Assembly (NCBI GenBank): GCA_033064195.1
Contig: JARBJD010000167.1
Location: 95,139-159,138 of the forward strand
Length of the DNA: 64,000 bases
DNA from: Blattamonas nauphoetae
Taxonomy: Eukaryota > Preaxostyla > Oxymonadida
Reading direction: 5' to 3'
In this document: one piece after another, positions 21,335 through 31,776 of the stretch
How positions within the stretch are numbered: position 1 is the stretch's first letter
Layout of the letters: the number at the start of each line of letters is the position of its first letter
Translations under genes and position numbers: made by a program
The notes under the pieces: generated by a model
Database searches by the model: none
Told to the model about the DNA's origin: nothing
The model's input: only the letters and a program-made list of their open reading frames with translations

Positions 21335-21836
21335 GAGTGGTGGAGGGAGGCAGGAGGGAGTGGAGGGTGTGGGTGGTGAGGGAGAGGCAGAGGGGAGTGG
21401 GAGGGTGTGGGTGGTGAGGGAGGCAGGGGAGTGGAGGGTGTGGTGAGGGAGAGGCAGAGGGGAGTGGGAGGGTGTGGGTGGTGAGGGAGAGGCAGAGGGA
21501 GTGGGAGGGTGTGGGTGGTGAGGGAGAGGCGAGAGGGAGGGGGTGGGGGTGGAGGGAGGCAGGAGGAGGGTGGGTGGGAGGGGAGGTGGGAGGGAGGTGC
21601 AGAGGAGTGAGGGTGGAGGTGGTGGGTGGGAGGCAGAGGGAGTGGGAGGGTGTGGGTGGAGTGAGAGAGGCAGAGGGAGTGGAGGGGTGGCAGAGGAGAG
21701 GCAGGAGGGGAGTGGAGGGTGGGGTGGTGAGGGGAGAGGCAGAGAGGAGTGGAGGTGTGGGTGGTGAGGGAGAGGCAGAGGGAGTGGGAGGGTGTGGGTG
21801 GTGGAGGGGAGAGGCAGGGAGGTGGGAGGGTGTGGT
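21335..21836 (+). repeat. G-rich minisatellite 2, degenerate copies of the 18.9-kb unit
   Basis: About 13 degraded copies of the same G-rich unit (GGGAGTGGGAGGGTGTGGG core) with many internal deletions. The orientation is the same as minisatellite 1. Long Pro/His/Ser-rich frames on the minus strand are repeat by-products. Confidence 0.85.
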
Positions 21837-24800
21837 AGGACAGCCTGGGATGGCAAGCTCCATCCAAACCCAAACTGGAGCACATGCCTGAGTGCCGTGA
21901 GGGGCGGCTCGATCCATGTCAACAGAAGCCACCTCCTCGTCTGAATCCGGCCGGCAAACCAAAACTCAGCGTAATCCTTCTCAAGCAGTTTTAGACAAGA
22001 TTTGACACTCATCACTCAACACGATTCTCGTAACATTTTCTCTCCAATCGCGGTCTCAAATTCAAAACAATGGCGTTAATCTCGAGGGCAAGTTGCAGAG
22101 ATCGATCTCCCGGCTTATGAAATCTATATCCTAGCCATCGGACCTTGCCAAAGATGAAATGCTTATTGAACCGTACGTGTTCAACTCCAGTGGACGAAGA
22201 CAGTCTATCCACGCAGTACCGTCATGAATGTTCCTTGGAGGCTTCCTTATCAGCCAGTGCAAGTTAAGTGGACAATCAAGATAATACAATAGAACAGTTC
22301 ACAACTTCGAATCTCAACGTGGGCAACCAACAAAACAGACGAGGAGGTGGAAATCGTTGGAGCTAATGATCATATATAGCTCTAAATAAGGACTGACAGT
22401 TGTTGTCGGAAGCGTCGATGAATACGTTATGGATATCGATGGCAAAATTCTTCGATCCAGAACAAGTGCTCCAAAGCACCAACCATGCAGATTATTCCGG
22501 AATAGGCAAACTCGAAATCAAAGAACATTATAGTTCAGCCTTCGCAGCGATCCCGCTCATTGATTCAGGCGGCTTGGCTCACCCGAATGGGCCATCTCGA
22601 TGAATCGTGTGAACCCTACAATCCATGTTAATCAACAGAATACCGATACTGGAATATCTTTGCGGGGTTTTAGCGGCATCTAAATCAACTCAGGTCGATC
22701 ATTCGGACAGGGTGGCCCAACCTCCGATGATGACGGCAAATATCACTCTTTTGCGGGTGGAGAAGGGAGATTTTCGTTCAACTTCGAGATTAGATGGGAT
22801 TCAACGGGAACAACTATAACAAAGCTCCCAGCAATAGCTCTCCTACGACATATTACACCCATCAGACGAAACGCCACCCAGTGTCAGGGAATTCATCACA
22901 ACAGGAATATTATGCCAGAATTTCGAGGATCTTAGCACCTACAATATTAATCAACCTCAGCGACTCCCTTGTTGTCGATCACAAGGTCAAACGATCGATG
23001 CAGACTGTCGAACGTCCGTCCCACTTTTCTAAGGATGACTTCATAAAAACAAAAGACAGGACCACTATTCATGACCCAAGATTCATCCATTACTCTACTC
23101 TCTCAAAGTAAATCGTGCGCAGCTGGGATTCGTGACTACCCAACCGATCTCACCAGGAAGGATGTTCTCTCGTGTTCGTCGAACTCGTCAGCTCAAATAG
23201 CTTCCGATCATCCTTTGGGACAGTATACATGCAGATTAAGAGAAGACAGGACGTGTGGTATTTCGTTTTCCTTCCAGCCTGGAAGTTCTCTGTGATCGAT
23301 TGAATGCCCTCATATTTTCTACGTCGGCGACGTCCGGACAAGTGTCTTTTCCCATCTGTCCAGTGGATTGGACATGGTGCATTACTGATACAACGTTATT
23401 TCTTGTCGGGAAACAACATTGGACGACGAAGCTGATCGAGAGCGGACACACCACAGGAGGACCGCACCGACGTTGTGGAGAAGAATGTCCAATGGATGAT
23501 ACGAATGAAAATCGTTGTAAACTTCCTTCATCTTGACGTGAATTCTGAACTCCAGAACCAACAAACTGGAGAAAAAGTACTTCGTTGAAACACAAATGGT
23601 GTTCCTGTCGGCGCAGGAGGAACGATGATGATCAAGCTGTATCCCACTTTCCAAGTGATCTACGAACACAAAGACACAATCGAATCGTTCTCAAAACCAG
23701 AAATATTGAGAGGCTGTGTCAGTAAGTGTGATAAACACAAAGTATCAAGGGGAAGAATTGACTGCTCATCTGAATTAAAATCTGAAAAAAGATCTGATCC
23801 ATCCAACAATCAATTCAATCGCCCTTATTGAACGAAGGGATAAGACAATTCTCGCAACTTATCATGATACTGAGGACAAGGATAGCCAAACGTGGAGACT
23901 TTTGACCAAATTGGGATGGAGTACGTTGTTTCCAAGACATCTCGATCTCCGAAGAATAAGGAACAGACAATACATTTTCCTTCCAAAGGTCGACTCGTTG
24001 TTCGCCTCAGAGTCTTGCTTCTTCAGAAAGAACAGGACCGATGGTTGACACAGGTCACTGGGTGAGCTGTCAGAGTCTTGACCATCCCCTTCACGCACTC
24101 AGTGGTAAAGACAAAGATTGATTCATAATTCTTAATCGATCCAACACGAATGGGAGAGCGATACTCGCTGGCTGGAACGAGGCTGACATCATCAACACGA
24201 ACACTCGGAATTTAAACCAACGGGTGATCGAACTCATCTCTGAGTATTCTGAATGTCTTTGACTCTTCAATTTGGAGATTGGGAGCGATAGGTCGGTCCT
24301 CTTGAATCGAACTCCTGTGAACCTCTCTGCGCGTAACGTTCACAATCATCTCATCCATCATATTGTACAGGACGATTGAGATGGGAAGAAAGCAGGGCAC
24401 AGAATGATCATCGTCTCTCGCGAATCAGATTTCTCTCCACCACAATAGTGACTTGTCTCCACTCTTCGCATCGACTAATTATCTAGCAAGGGAATGGAGT
24501 GTAGAGTGCAGATAACGGGATTGACTCAAGATACTGGTGTCCATCGAGTGTCAGATGGATGATTTCCTCCAGCCAACTGAAATCCATCTTCACCTCCCAA
24601 CTGCGCTCGTGATTGCTGGACACAATCAGAGAAGAATCCAGCTGGACCGCATCGTTCAAGAGCGTGAAGAGAATCGGAACTTGATGGGAAATATTGTTCC
24701 AAAGGAGAGAACGGAAATCTTTGACTAAGAGGAACATGGCAGCGATGTAGAATTGATTGAAAAGATAATCGTTGATCTGAATGATGCCCACACTGAATGT

Positions 24801-26030
24801 TCCATTCTGATAACGAGTCACGCGGATACAACTGACACGCCCATATCGGAGAGGATGTGTCTTTTGGAAAAATGAACCCCTTGATGAAGTAGTCGCTGTT
24901 CAGACAACGAATCACCAGATTAAAGGGGGTGAACTCCAGGGTAATGAAGATGCCATCAAACGAAAAAGAAACGGTGTCACCATCATACCAGCAAACTTTT
25001 TCAGTGACTGCAACAGGTTCGACTGTGAGGAGGACATGTCAAATCGCTGATAGAAAGAAGGAATCATTCAAGCACATTGTCCGAACACAACTGATGATAA
25101 GAGAAAGACACCATTCTGTGCAATTTGTCTCTCGGACTCTTGACAGAGGAATAGACGGAAGTGAACGGGGAGTCTCAACAGGAGGGATTGATCACCGGGC
25201 GGATTGTGAGCAGCTATCGACATCTTGGAGCGAGCAAGGAGTGGGACAGGAATGACACATTTCTGGAAGAAGGGGATTGGCGATTGATGAGGGTGAAGAA
25301 CGGAAAGGATAAGTGTGCGAGTTGGGGGACGTTGAATGAGGACAACAGAACAAGCTGTTATTGTCAGTTTGTTCCCACGCCTTCACAACTGGAGGGAGGA
25401 AAACAGGGTATGTTTTTTTTTGGAGGGAGTCGGAGGGGAGTGTGAGTGGGAATAGGAGTTCATACGACCCACACATCGATCTGAGAGGCGATGATTGTTG
25501 ATTCGATCCATTTGATGGAAATTCAGATGAAGGAAGGAGTGTTAGAAGGATGGATCACAATTAGATCAGGACGGAAGAAGAAGGAATTGTCATTCGTGGG
25601 TCGTCGGGTGATGGATAGAGGAGATCTCATCCTGACTTATCCCTTCTCGATTAGGAAAGCGAGAAGAGGACATCTGATATAGAGTGGAATCCAATGGTGT
25701 CATCAATGGGGAGCTGGGTCGCATGACAGTGTGATGGAAACAGACATCTCCTTCAAGATCTTGACGTTGTTTCCCATCACATTCAGAGGAAGAACTCAGC
25801 TTCCCTGATCTCTCATTGACATTCTCGATCATTCTTTCTTGAACAGGTGGTATCAGCCTTTCAAAGGATACTCACGGCCTCAACAAACAGAAGAAAGAAC
25901 CAGAACTTAAACACTGGTTCCCAGGGACATCTTCTTTCTTCTCATTGTTTTTCTCTATCTTGTTCATTTAATAGATCCTTTCAACACTCGTATGTTGATT
26001 GCCCGGTTTGGTTGTGGATGGAGCTTGCGA
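21837..26030. other. 4.2-kb stretch with no supportable gene
   Basis: Only short frames (<130 codons) occur on either strand and none matches a family I know. A few stretches have protein-like composition, e.g. minus strand 24483-24821 (HQVPILFTLLNDAVQLDSSL, HLTLDGHQYLESIPLSAL) and plus strand 25161-25445. They lack consistent continuation or splice signals. It may be decayed coding DNA. It could hide rapidly evolving genes with short exons. Confidence 0.3.
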
Positions 26031-26036
26031 CATCCT

Positions 26037-27225
26037 TTTACAACAAACCGGGCCCATCAACGAGTAGTCCTGATACACACCTGTGGTTGGCTCACTGTCA
26101 AGTGATCCTTTGTTTCACTTGACGGGTCGTTTTCGACCCTGTTCTCCCAGTTTTTGTTCCCTGTTAGGGGATTTCTGGGTAAAAGCCAAATGGCAATACC
26201 TTTTTTTTTTCCCATCAACAGCCCTTCGGGGCAGAACCATCATTGTGTACTAGTCACCCAACAATCCGGGAGTAAATAACTATGCGGGAGTTTTTTTATG
26301 TGTCTCAAAAGTTGGGAGTAACCTTGGATTTTTAATTTTTTCGACAATTTTCACTAGAAATAACATATTTATGAATAAATGAAGTGTCCTAGGTGGTTCA
26401 GAACAAATAGTTTTGATTACCCAGCACATATTTCTCATGACCTTGAAAAGTTGATCTCGTTGTATCTCCATAACCAGACAAAATTTTGACATGAAATTTT
26501 CGCGAAAATGAATGATTTGAGAAAAATAAACTTTTGATATTTTAACTTTTTAATTTTTTCCCCACCTCTCGAGAAAGAATGTGTTGATTTTGACATCATC
26601 CCAAAATTGCTCTCTCGCTATGCATCAGAAGGGAATTTCGTTTTCAAAATTCCTACAAATGATGTCAACTCTGTCCTAATCGAGTTCAAATGATCAATTT
26701 TGCATGAAAGGCGAATCGTGAGTGACAAATCCGAAGACTCTTGGAGCATTCCTTGAAAAATGATGAAAACCTTGATTTTGGTGCCTTCGAAAAAAAAGTT
26801 TGAAATGTCAAAAGTTTATTTTTCTCAAATCATTCATTTTCGCGAAAATTTCATGTCAAAATTTTGTCTGGTTATGGAGATACAACGAGATCAACTTTTC
26901 AAGGTCATGAGAAATATGTGCTGGGTAATCAAAACTATTTGTTCTGAACCACCTAGGACACTTCATTTATTCATAAATATGTTATTTCTAGTGAAAAATT
27001 GTCGAAAAATTAAAAATCCAAGGTTACTCCCAACTTTTGAGACACATAAAAAACTCCCGCATAGTTATTTACTCCCGGATTGTTGGGTGACTAACGTTAC
27101 GTTCCTTTGATGGGATTTTACTAACAGATAAAACTTATTTCTGTTTAATCTTTGTTGATCGAGGCCAGCCCCTTATTTATTCACGGCACTCTCTCGTATG
27201 TTGATGGGCCCGGTTTGTTGTAAAA
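26037..27225. mobile_element. Outer inverted-repeat element (about 1.2 kb) carrying a foldback element
   Basis: Inverted ends: left reads TTTTACAACAAACCGGGCCC then ATCAACGAG; right (27193-27225) reads CTCGTATGTTGATGGGCCCG then GTTTGTTGTAAAA. A third related copy in plus orientation sits at 25987-26015, forming a local hairpin with the left end. No transposase frame is present, so the element is non-autonomous or a remnant. Its right end lies about 13 nt from where the helical-repeat gene at 27239 stops matching its family, so insertion or rearrangement here probably truncated that gene. Target duplication was not identified. Confidence 0.5.
26251..27093. mobile_element. Foldback/MITE element with about 289-bp near-perfect terminal inverted repeats
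   Basis: Left arm 26251-26539 and right arm 26806-27093 are reverse complements with only a few changes over nearly 290 nt. They enclose about 265 nt. Ends read TA-GTCACCCAACAATCCGGGAG on both sides, and TA is present at both outer borders, fitting a TA target duplication (Tc1/mariner-type MITE). There is no transposase. Identical small frames in both arms (beginning MSKFCLVMEIQ) are products of the symmetry. Near identity of the arms suggests recent activity or gene conversion. Confidence 0.8.
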
Positions 27226-27238
27226 AAATCCCATCTCA

Positions 27239-27904
27239 TCAATGCCAAATATACTTCTCCGAAGGGACTATAACTTGCTGCAAAACCATCTGGTACGCAT
27301 CTTGTTGTGAATTGCGATCTTCAATTTCAACGTCTCCATGTCTAAGCGGAGTTATCAGATAGAGAGAACATTCGATGCTTGACATGAGGTGGATGTGGAT
27401 ATCTTTTGCTTCTTCAAATGAAAGAGACTGTGGATTGAGAGAAATGAGGAGCTGAGGGATCAGATTAGCTTTGACGAGGGCAAGTCGGAACTTCATGGAA
27501 CATCTCCAGATCAGATTGCTGAGCATCTTCATTACAGCGGTTGTGATTGCATGGTGAGGTGAGGAAATGAGCACCACAATGGACTGGATGAAGTTGGTCA
27601 AAGATTCATCAGAGTTCGATGCAAGGGTGTGAAGAAAAGCATCTGCAGATGCTGAAGTCTGAGGAATCACCGATTTGAGAAATTTTATAGCCTTTGCTTC
27701 GAGAGAGCCATCAAATATAGGCTGTAACTTCACTGTCGCAACAAGAGACCGATAGATAACTGCTGGTTCGTGGACAGATTCGCTTTGGTCTTCGCTCCAA
27801 TTCAAGAATATTGAACAATCTATTGAGAATGACAACGGAGGGGAGGGCAGATCAGAAGGCCTCGGACTTGATGATGTGCCTGTTGTTCTGATTATCGTGT
27901 TCAT
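27239..27904 (-). pseudogene. Helical-repeat family, member 5: truncated at its C-terminal third
   Basis: Start MNTIIRTTGTSS at 27904, as in member 3; an in-frame upstream ATG at 28009 belongs to the shared leader. Landmarks: CSIFLNWSEDQSES, VIYRSLVATVKLQPIFDGSL, EAKAIKFLKSVIPQTSASAD, SIVVLISSPHHAITTAVMKM, LNPQSLSFEEAKDIHIHLMS, QQVIVPSEKYIWH. The frame then stops exactly where the inverted-repeat element begins. Complete copies continue SEKYIxHLCxNRxSI for a further 120 residues. It is the same broken length as member 3. Confidence 0.65.
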
Positions 27905-28009
27905 TGATTCGGAGTCAGCCAGAAAACCTTCGTTATGGGTGAGAAGAAAAGTGAAAACAGATGATTCTGAGATGAAAGAAACGTAGAAAAGGAAGAAGAA
28001 ATCAACCAA

Positions 28010-28760
28010 CGAAGAGTGGAGACGATCCAGGAATGAAGAAGAGAGATGGTGAGAAGAATGAAGATAGACACGTCATGGTTGGTTGTTTCTCATTGCTATT
28101 GTGTTCATTCCCTCCATCGTTCCCTTCCACAACGTCGTCCCAGTGTGACGGTGTGATGAACTCAGGCTTTCCAGTGCAGGACGAAGGAGTGGTTGTCGGT
28201 CAGCGTGCGCAGGTTCTCGTACCTTCTGCTCCTTCCGAGGACCCTTCCCGACACTCCCTGCAACTCCCACGCCTCGTTCAGTCTGTTCGGTTGAGCGCAG
28301 TGCGACAGAGCGAGTGGCAATGGACAGTCCCTTCCTCTCCACACCGTCCGACGAAGAGCGTTCTGCATTCCTCCGACTCGCTCCGAACGTCTCAGTTCTA
28401 AGAGAGGCATCGTTTGGATGCGATTCTTTGATTTGTTCCAGTTTGTCTTTTCACATCGCTCTTCGGGTGGAGAGTGAGGAGCGATTGGTTGGTGTGGATG
28501 AAGAAGTATTTTGTACCCCTTTCCCTCCGATGTGTCGCGGACGATGGTCGATGAGGGATTGTTTCTGTTATCCGAACTCATGATCTTCAAGAATCATCAA
28601 GAGAGCACCATTTTGACGAACAATCAGGAACAAACGACTTCTTCACATTTAGCGAGGAAGGGTGACGATGGAGGACTTCCACTTTGGTAAAGCGGGAGAG
28701 CGCTGCGGTGAGGGGAGATATTGGGGAGAGAGAATCCCAATCGTTCGTGTAAACCATGAG
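28010..28760. other. Spacer between two family members
   Basis: It contains the 5' leader of member 5 (a CGTTATGGGT block near 27940-28010). A plus-strand frame from 28314 begins MAMDSPFLSTPSDEERSAFL and LRLAPNVSVLREASFG. It is protein-like but short and has no partner exon that I can define. Nothing else was found. Confidence 0.3.
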
Positions 28761-28856
28761 GTGATGCCAGAGCCGACAAAGATCACACACAAACTGTGTT
28801 TGTTGTCCAAAAGAAGTCTGAAACATGCCGAAATGTTCGCTGGTTCTGGACCGTTT
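28761..28856 (-). repeat. Conserved 3' flank of the helical-repeat family (copy C)
   Basis: Ninety-six nt after the stop of member 6, nearly identical to the flank at 14520-14617 (shared GATGCCAGAGC, TTTGTTGTCCAAAAGAAG, ACATGCCGAAATGTTCGC). Confidence 0.6.
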
Positions 28857-29933
28857 CTATTCCTGTTGTGAGAGGTTCATGCCCAGCAAGTTGTTTAATT
28901 TGATCGAGTTACCAACAATAATTTCGCCGAAGTATTCGCTTCTGTCGTTTCGCAGCTTTTCCTCGATCACATCTTCCATGCCCTCCATTCTCAGAATTTG
29001 ATGCACTTTTTTCTGCATATGCCGAGTTTTTTCCCGTTTTTTGTTCCATTCCTGCTGGGTATCTCGCATTGAATCCAGAGAATCAAAGATTGAGTCATCA
29101 ATTTCGAAGAATGTGAGACAACTTGGAATCGTGAGAAAGACTGACATTTTCAGAACGAAATCCATTGTCGGTTGATAAGCAGCAGATATTTCGATGAGAT
29201 GAGTAAGAACGAACACGAATCCTGAAGAAAGGTCTGGGCTGACGATCGAATAGCGGTTCATGCACAAATGGCCAATATACTTCTCCGAAGGATACAGAAC
29301 TTGCTGCAAAACAGTCTCGTGAACAGCTTGTTGGTCAATCACATCTTCAATTTTGAGTCGTGAGAGTCCATCCTGAGTTGCGAGCCAGATAGAAACGGTG
29401 ACGATTGACATTAGAAGAGTGTGGATCTCCTCTGCTTCTTTAAAAGAGAGAGACTGTGGATTGAGATATGCGATGAGGTGATGCAACAGTTCAGCTTTGA
29501 TGAATGAAAGGCGGACTGTTGGTGAACAGTTCCACAGCAGGTGATACATCATCTCCATTGCTGCTGTTGTGATGACCGGACTGGTTGAAGAAATCAGCAC
29601 CACAATGGACTGTATGAAGCCTGTCAAAGATTCGCCAGTGGTTCGCCCAAGGTTGCTGAGAAAAGAGTTGGAAAATTGGCGATGAGTTGGAACCACCGAT
29701 CTTATGAATTTCACGGCTTTAGCTTCCAAAGAGACATCAAAGGTAGGATAGAACTGCACAGTGGCAACAAGGGACCGAAATATATCGGCTCTTTCGCGTT
29801 CAGAGTTGCGTTGGTTTTCATTCCAATTCAGGAATATTGAACAATCTATTGAGAATGGCAACGGAGGGGAGGACAAACCAGAACATTCTGAAATGAAAAA
29901 AAGAGTTCTTGAAGTTGGGTTGAAAGCGGTCAT
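28857..29933 (-). CDS. Helical-repeat family, member 6 (full length)
   Basis: An intact frame of 358 residues and the best reference copy. In order: ISECSGLSSPPLPFSIDCSI, FLNWNENQRNSERE, FRSLVATVQFYPTFDVSLEA, SIVVLISSTSPVITTAAMEM, LNPQSLSFKEAEEIHTLLMS, QAVHETVLQQVLYPSEKYIG, IPSCLTFFEIDDSIFDSL, KKVHQILRMEGMEDVIEEKL, GNSIKLNNLLGMNLSQQE at the C-terminus. The pattern is all-helical with paired amphipathic segments. No enzyme motif, signal peptide or membrane segment is visible. The start lies inside an exact 70-bp tandem duplication (29871-30010), so the N-terminal peptide is encoded twice, the second copy being upstream and likely untranslated. Confidence 0.65.
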   Translation of the reverse strand: MTAFNPTSRTLFFISECSGLSSPPLPFSIDCSIFLNWNENQRNSERERADIFRSLVATVQFYPTFDVSLEAKAVKFIRSVVPTHRQFSNSFLSNLGRTTGESLTGFIQSIVVLISSTSPVITTAAMEMMYHLLWNCSPTVRLSFIKAELLHHLIAYLNPQSLSFKEAEEIHTLLMSIVTVSIWLATQDGLSRLKIEDVIDQQAVHETVLQQVLYPSEKYIGHLCMNRYSIVSPDLSSGFVFVLTHLIEISAAYQPTMDFVLKMSVFLTIPSCLTFFEIDDSIFDSLDSMRDTQQEWNKKREKTRHMQKKVHQILRMEGMEDVIEEKLRNDRSEYFGEIIVGNSIKLNNLLGMNLSQQE

Positions 29934-30010
29934 CGCGAGAGGACAAACCAGAACATTCTGAAATGAAAAAAAGAGTTCTTGAAGTTGGGTTGAAAGCGGT
30001 CATCGCGAGA
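29871..30010 (+). repeat. Exact tandem duplication, 2 x 70 bp
   Basis: 29871-29940 and 29941-30010 are identical (GGACAAACCAGAACATTC... to ...GCGGTCATCGCGAGA). It spans the start codon and first codons of member 6 on the minus strand. Confidence 0.95.
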
Positions 30011-30431
30011 GGATCAGATTGTTAACCCTCGTTATGGGGAAAACAAGACCATCCAACAGGCAAACACGACTGATATGATATTAAGAAAGAACAGATGTAA
30101 ATCAAGAAACTGAGTTGTTCAAGAACGATGGCCATTTCTTCATCTGTGGTTTGTTCCACTGAGAATCAAGAAAAGTCACTGCCGAGATTCAACGAGATGG
30201 CAGTGGCCAGGTGCGGAATCGGATCAGTCTGGAGAAATGAGAATAGATGCTGAATGAAGAGGGCTGAATAAAGAGAGAAGAAAGGAAGATAGATCCTGAG
30301 AAGATGACCGAATAAAACGACAGACGAGTTAATTGAAGCTCAAAGCTGCGTCGATTTCGGGTGTTTCGACGTGCTCGATGTGAGGGAAGGGAGTTGTGGT
30401 GAAATAAGGATCAACAATTCGAGAGAACAGA
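30011..30431. other. Spacer between member 6 and the surface-protein remnant
   Basis: It contains a CGTTATGGGG leader remnant near 30030. No gene is supported in the remainder. Confidence 0.3.
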
Positions 30432-31232
30432 TTAGAGCTCATCATTGTAATGTTGTGCTGTTGTTTCTGCGTTTCTCTTCTCTACGCGAAGCGAGCATCC
30501 ACTGAACGACGATCCACGATGAACAATCACAGGCACACAATCACCTCCACCAACAACAAGTCCTGCGGGCACATCAGACGACAACGAATGTACAATCTTG
30601 CGATTCGGAGACACAATCGGCACTCCCAACGAATCTCGCTCCAATTCTTGCTTCGAAAGGCGAGTCTCTTCAAACCAGCTTCCACCGACGTCAACCACAA
30701 CCACTCCCTTCCCCTCGTTCCGCACAACAACTCCTCCTCTCATCTCCTCTCCTTCCGACTCTCTCAGAGGCGAGCTGTCCATCACAACACAATCAGCAAC
30801 GTGAACTTTCTTTCTCTCCAATCTTGACTCACTCGAGATTTCAAGAACCAATACTCCCCCCTTCTTCCTCCCTCCATTCCCCGAGTCCTGTGTCCCACAT
30901 TCCGAGAACACACATTTCTTGATTTCTGTCCGCTCTTGTCCTGTCGAAATCACAATCAATCCCGTTCGCGATCCTCCACTTGTTTCATTTCGATTCGTCG
31001 AAACGAACACACATCTTTCCATTTCAAATCGAGACGACGCCAGTTTTGACGAGAATGCCACAAGTTCCGCGTCTCGAGTCTCCACTTTGGCGAACATGCA
31101 ATCCGACATTTCCAGCGTCGCTTCGGTCGTGTTGGAACTGCATTTCACAAGAGTCACGTTCGAATCCATCCAAATCGACTTCATCTCAATCTGAGTCAGC
31201 CGAAGTGATCCTCCCGACCACAACGCCATTCC
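30432..31232 (-). pseudogene. Large surface beta-helix protein, C-terminal segment (cut off by a MITE)
   Basis: An open frame of 266 residues starting MALWSGGSLRLTQIEMKSI. Beta-helix rungs are clear: SDCMFAKVETRDAELVAFSS, FEMERCVFVSTNRNETSGGS, EIKKCVFSECGTQDSGNGGR, GGVLVLEISSESRL. Its first codon follows the TA border of the MITE at 31235-31776. Across that element the reading frame of the 31.8-32.8 kb segment continues exactly (WEGEGVGI then GMALW), so this is the displaced end of the same gene and not a separate gene. No membrane anchor is present. The C-terminus reads HYNDEL. Confidence 0.75.
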
Positions 31233-31234
31233 TA

Positions 31235-31776
31235 CAGTAACTCCTACATCCGACTAATGTCTAATGACATGACATGACAATCTTTCTACCAGTTTTTCTC
31301 GACAACCCAACAAAATGGAGACTTGCGGTTTTCAGCATTGTCAATGTTGTGAGGGATACTATCTGTTTCTGAGATTTGCTAGAATGTGTGACGTCTACCT
31401 ATTTCGGAAATCACACACCAAAACATACCGTGGTCAAAAAATGGAGTTTTTCTTTCCAACGAACAGGCGATTCCACATTGGTCTACCTCCAATCGAGATG
31501 AACTCGATCGAGTAGATGTCAACTTAATTCACGTTGGTGAATGTTTGATGCAGAATGAAAAAGCGGCGAAATTCTCCTCAAAACTGTGATTTTTGACCGA
31601 ACTGCCAAAATTGAAAGTCATTGAAAAGGCTTGATATTTCCAGAAGGAATTGGGTGCTTCGAACCTTCCGCATTGCTGAAAACCAGATGTCTGAACTTTG
31701 CTGGGTTGTCGAGAAATACTGTTCGAAAGTTTGATTTGACGCGATATTAGACATTAGCCGGAACCAGGAGTTACTG
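31235..31776. mobile_element. Tc1/mariner-type MITE (542 bp) with TA target duplication
   Basis: Ends are CAGTAACTCC... and ...GGAGTTACTG, with further similarity inward (CGACTAATGTCTAAT left; reverse complement of ATTAGACATTAGCCGG right). TA flanks both sides (31233-31234 and 31777-31778). TIRs starting CAGT with a TA duplication are typical for Tc1/mariner relatives. There is no transposase. It interrupts a coding frame, and its first six bases supply an in-frame stop (CAG TAA). Confidence 0.85.

Noticed and set aside
22400-23831. Short plus-strand frames at 22.4-23.8 kb as a gene
   Set aside because: No shared frame, domain, splice pattern or compositional signal; chance frames explain them.
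26280-27110. Identical small frames (MSKFCLVMEIQ...) in both arms of the foldback element
   Set aside because: They arise from the inverted symmetry. The sequence is AT-rich, without domain or matching exon structure.
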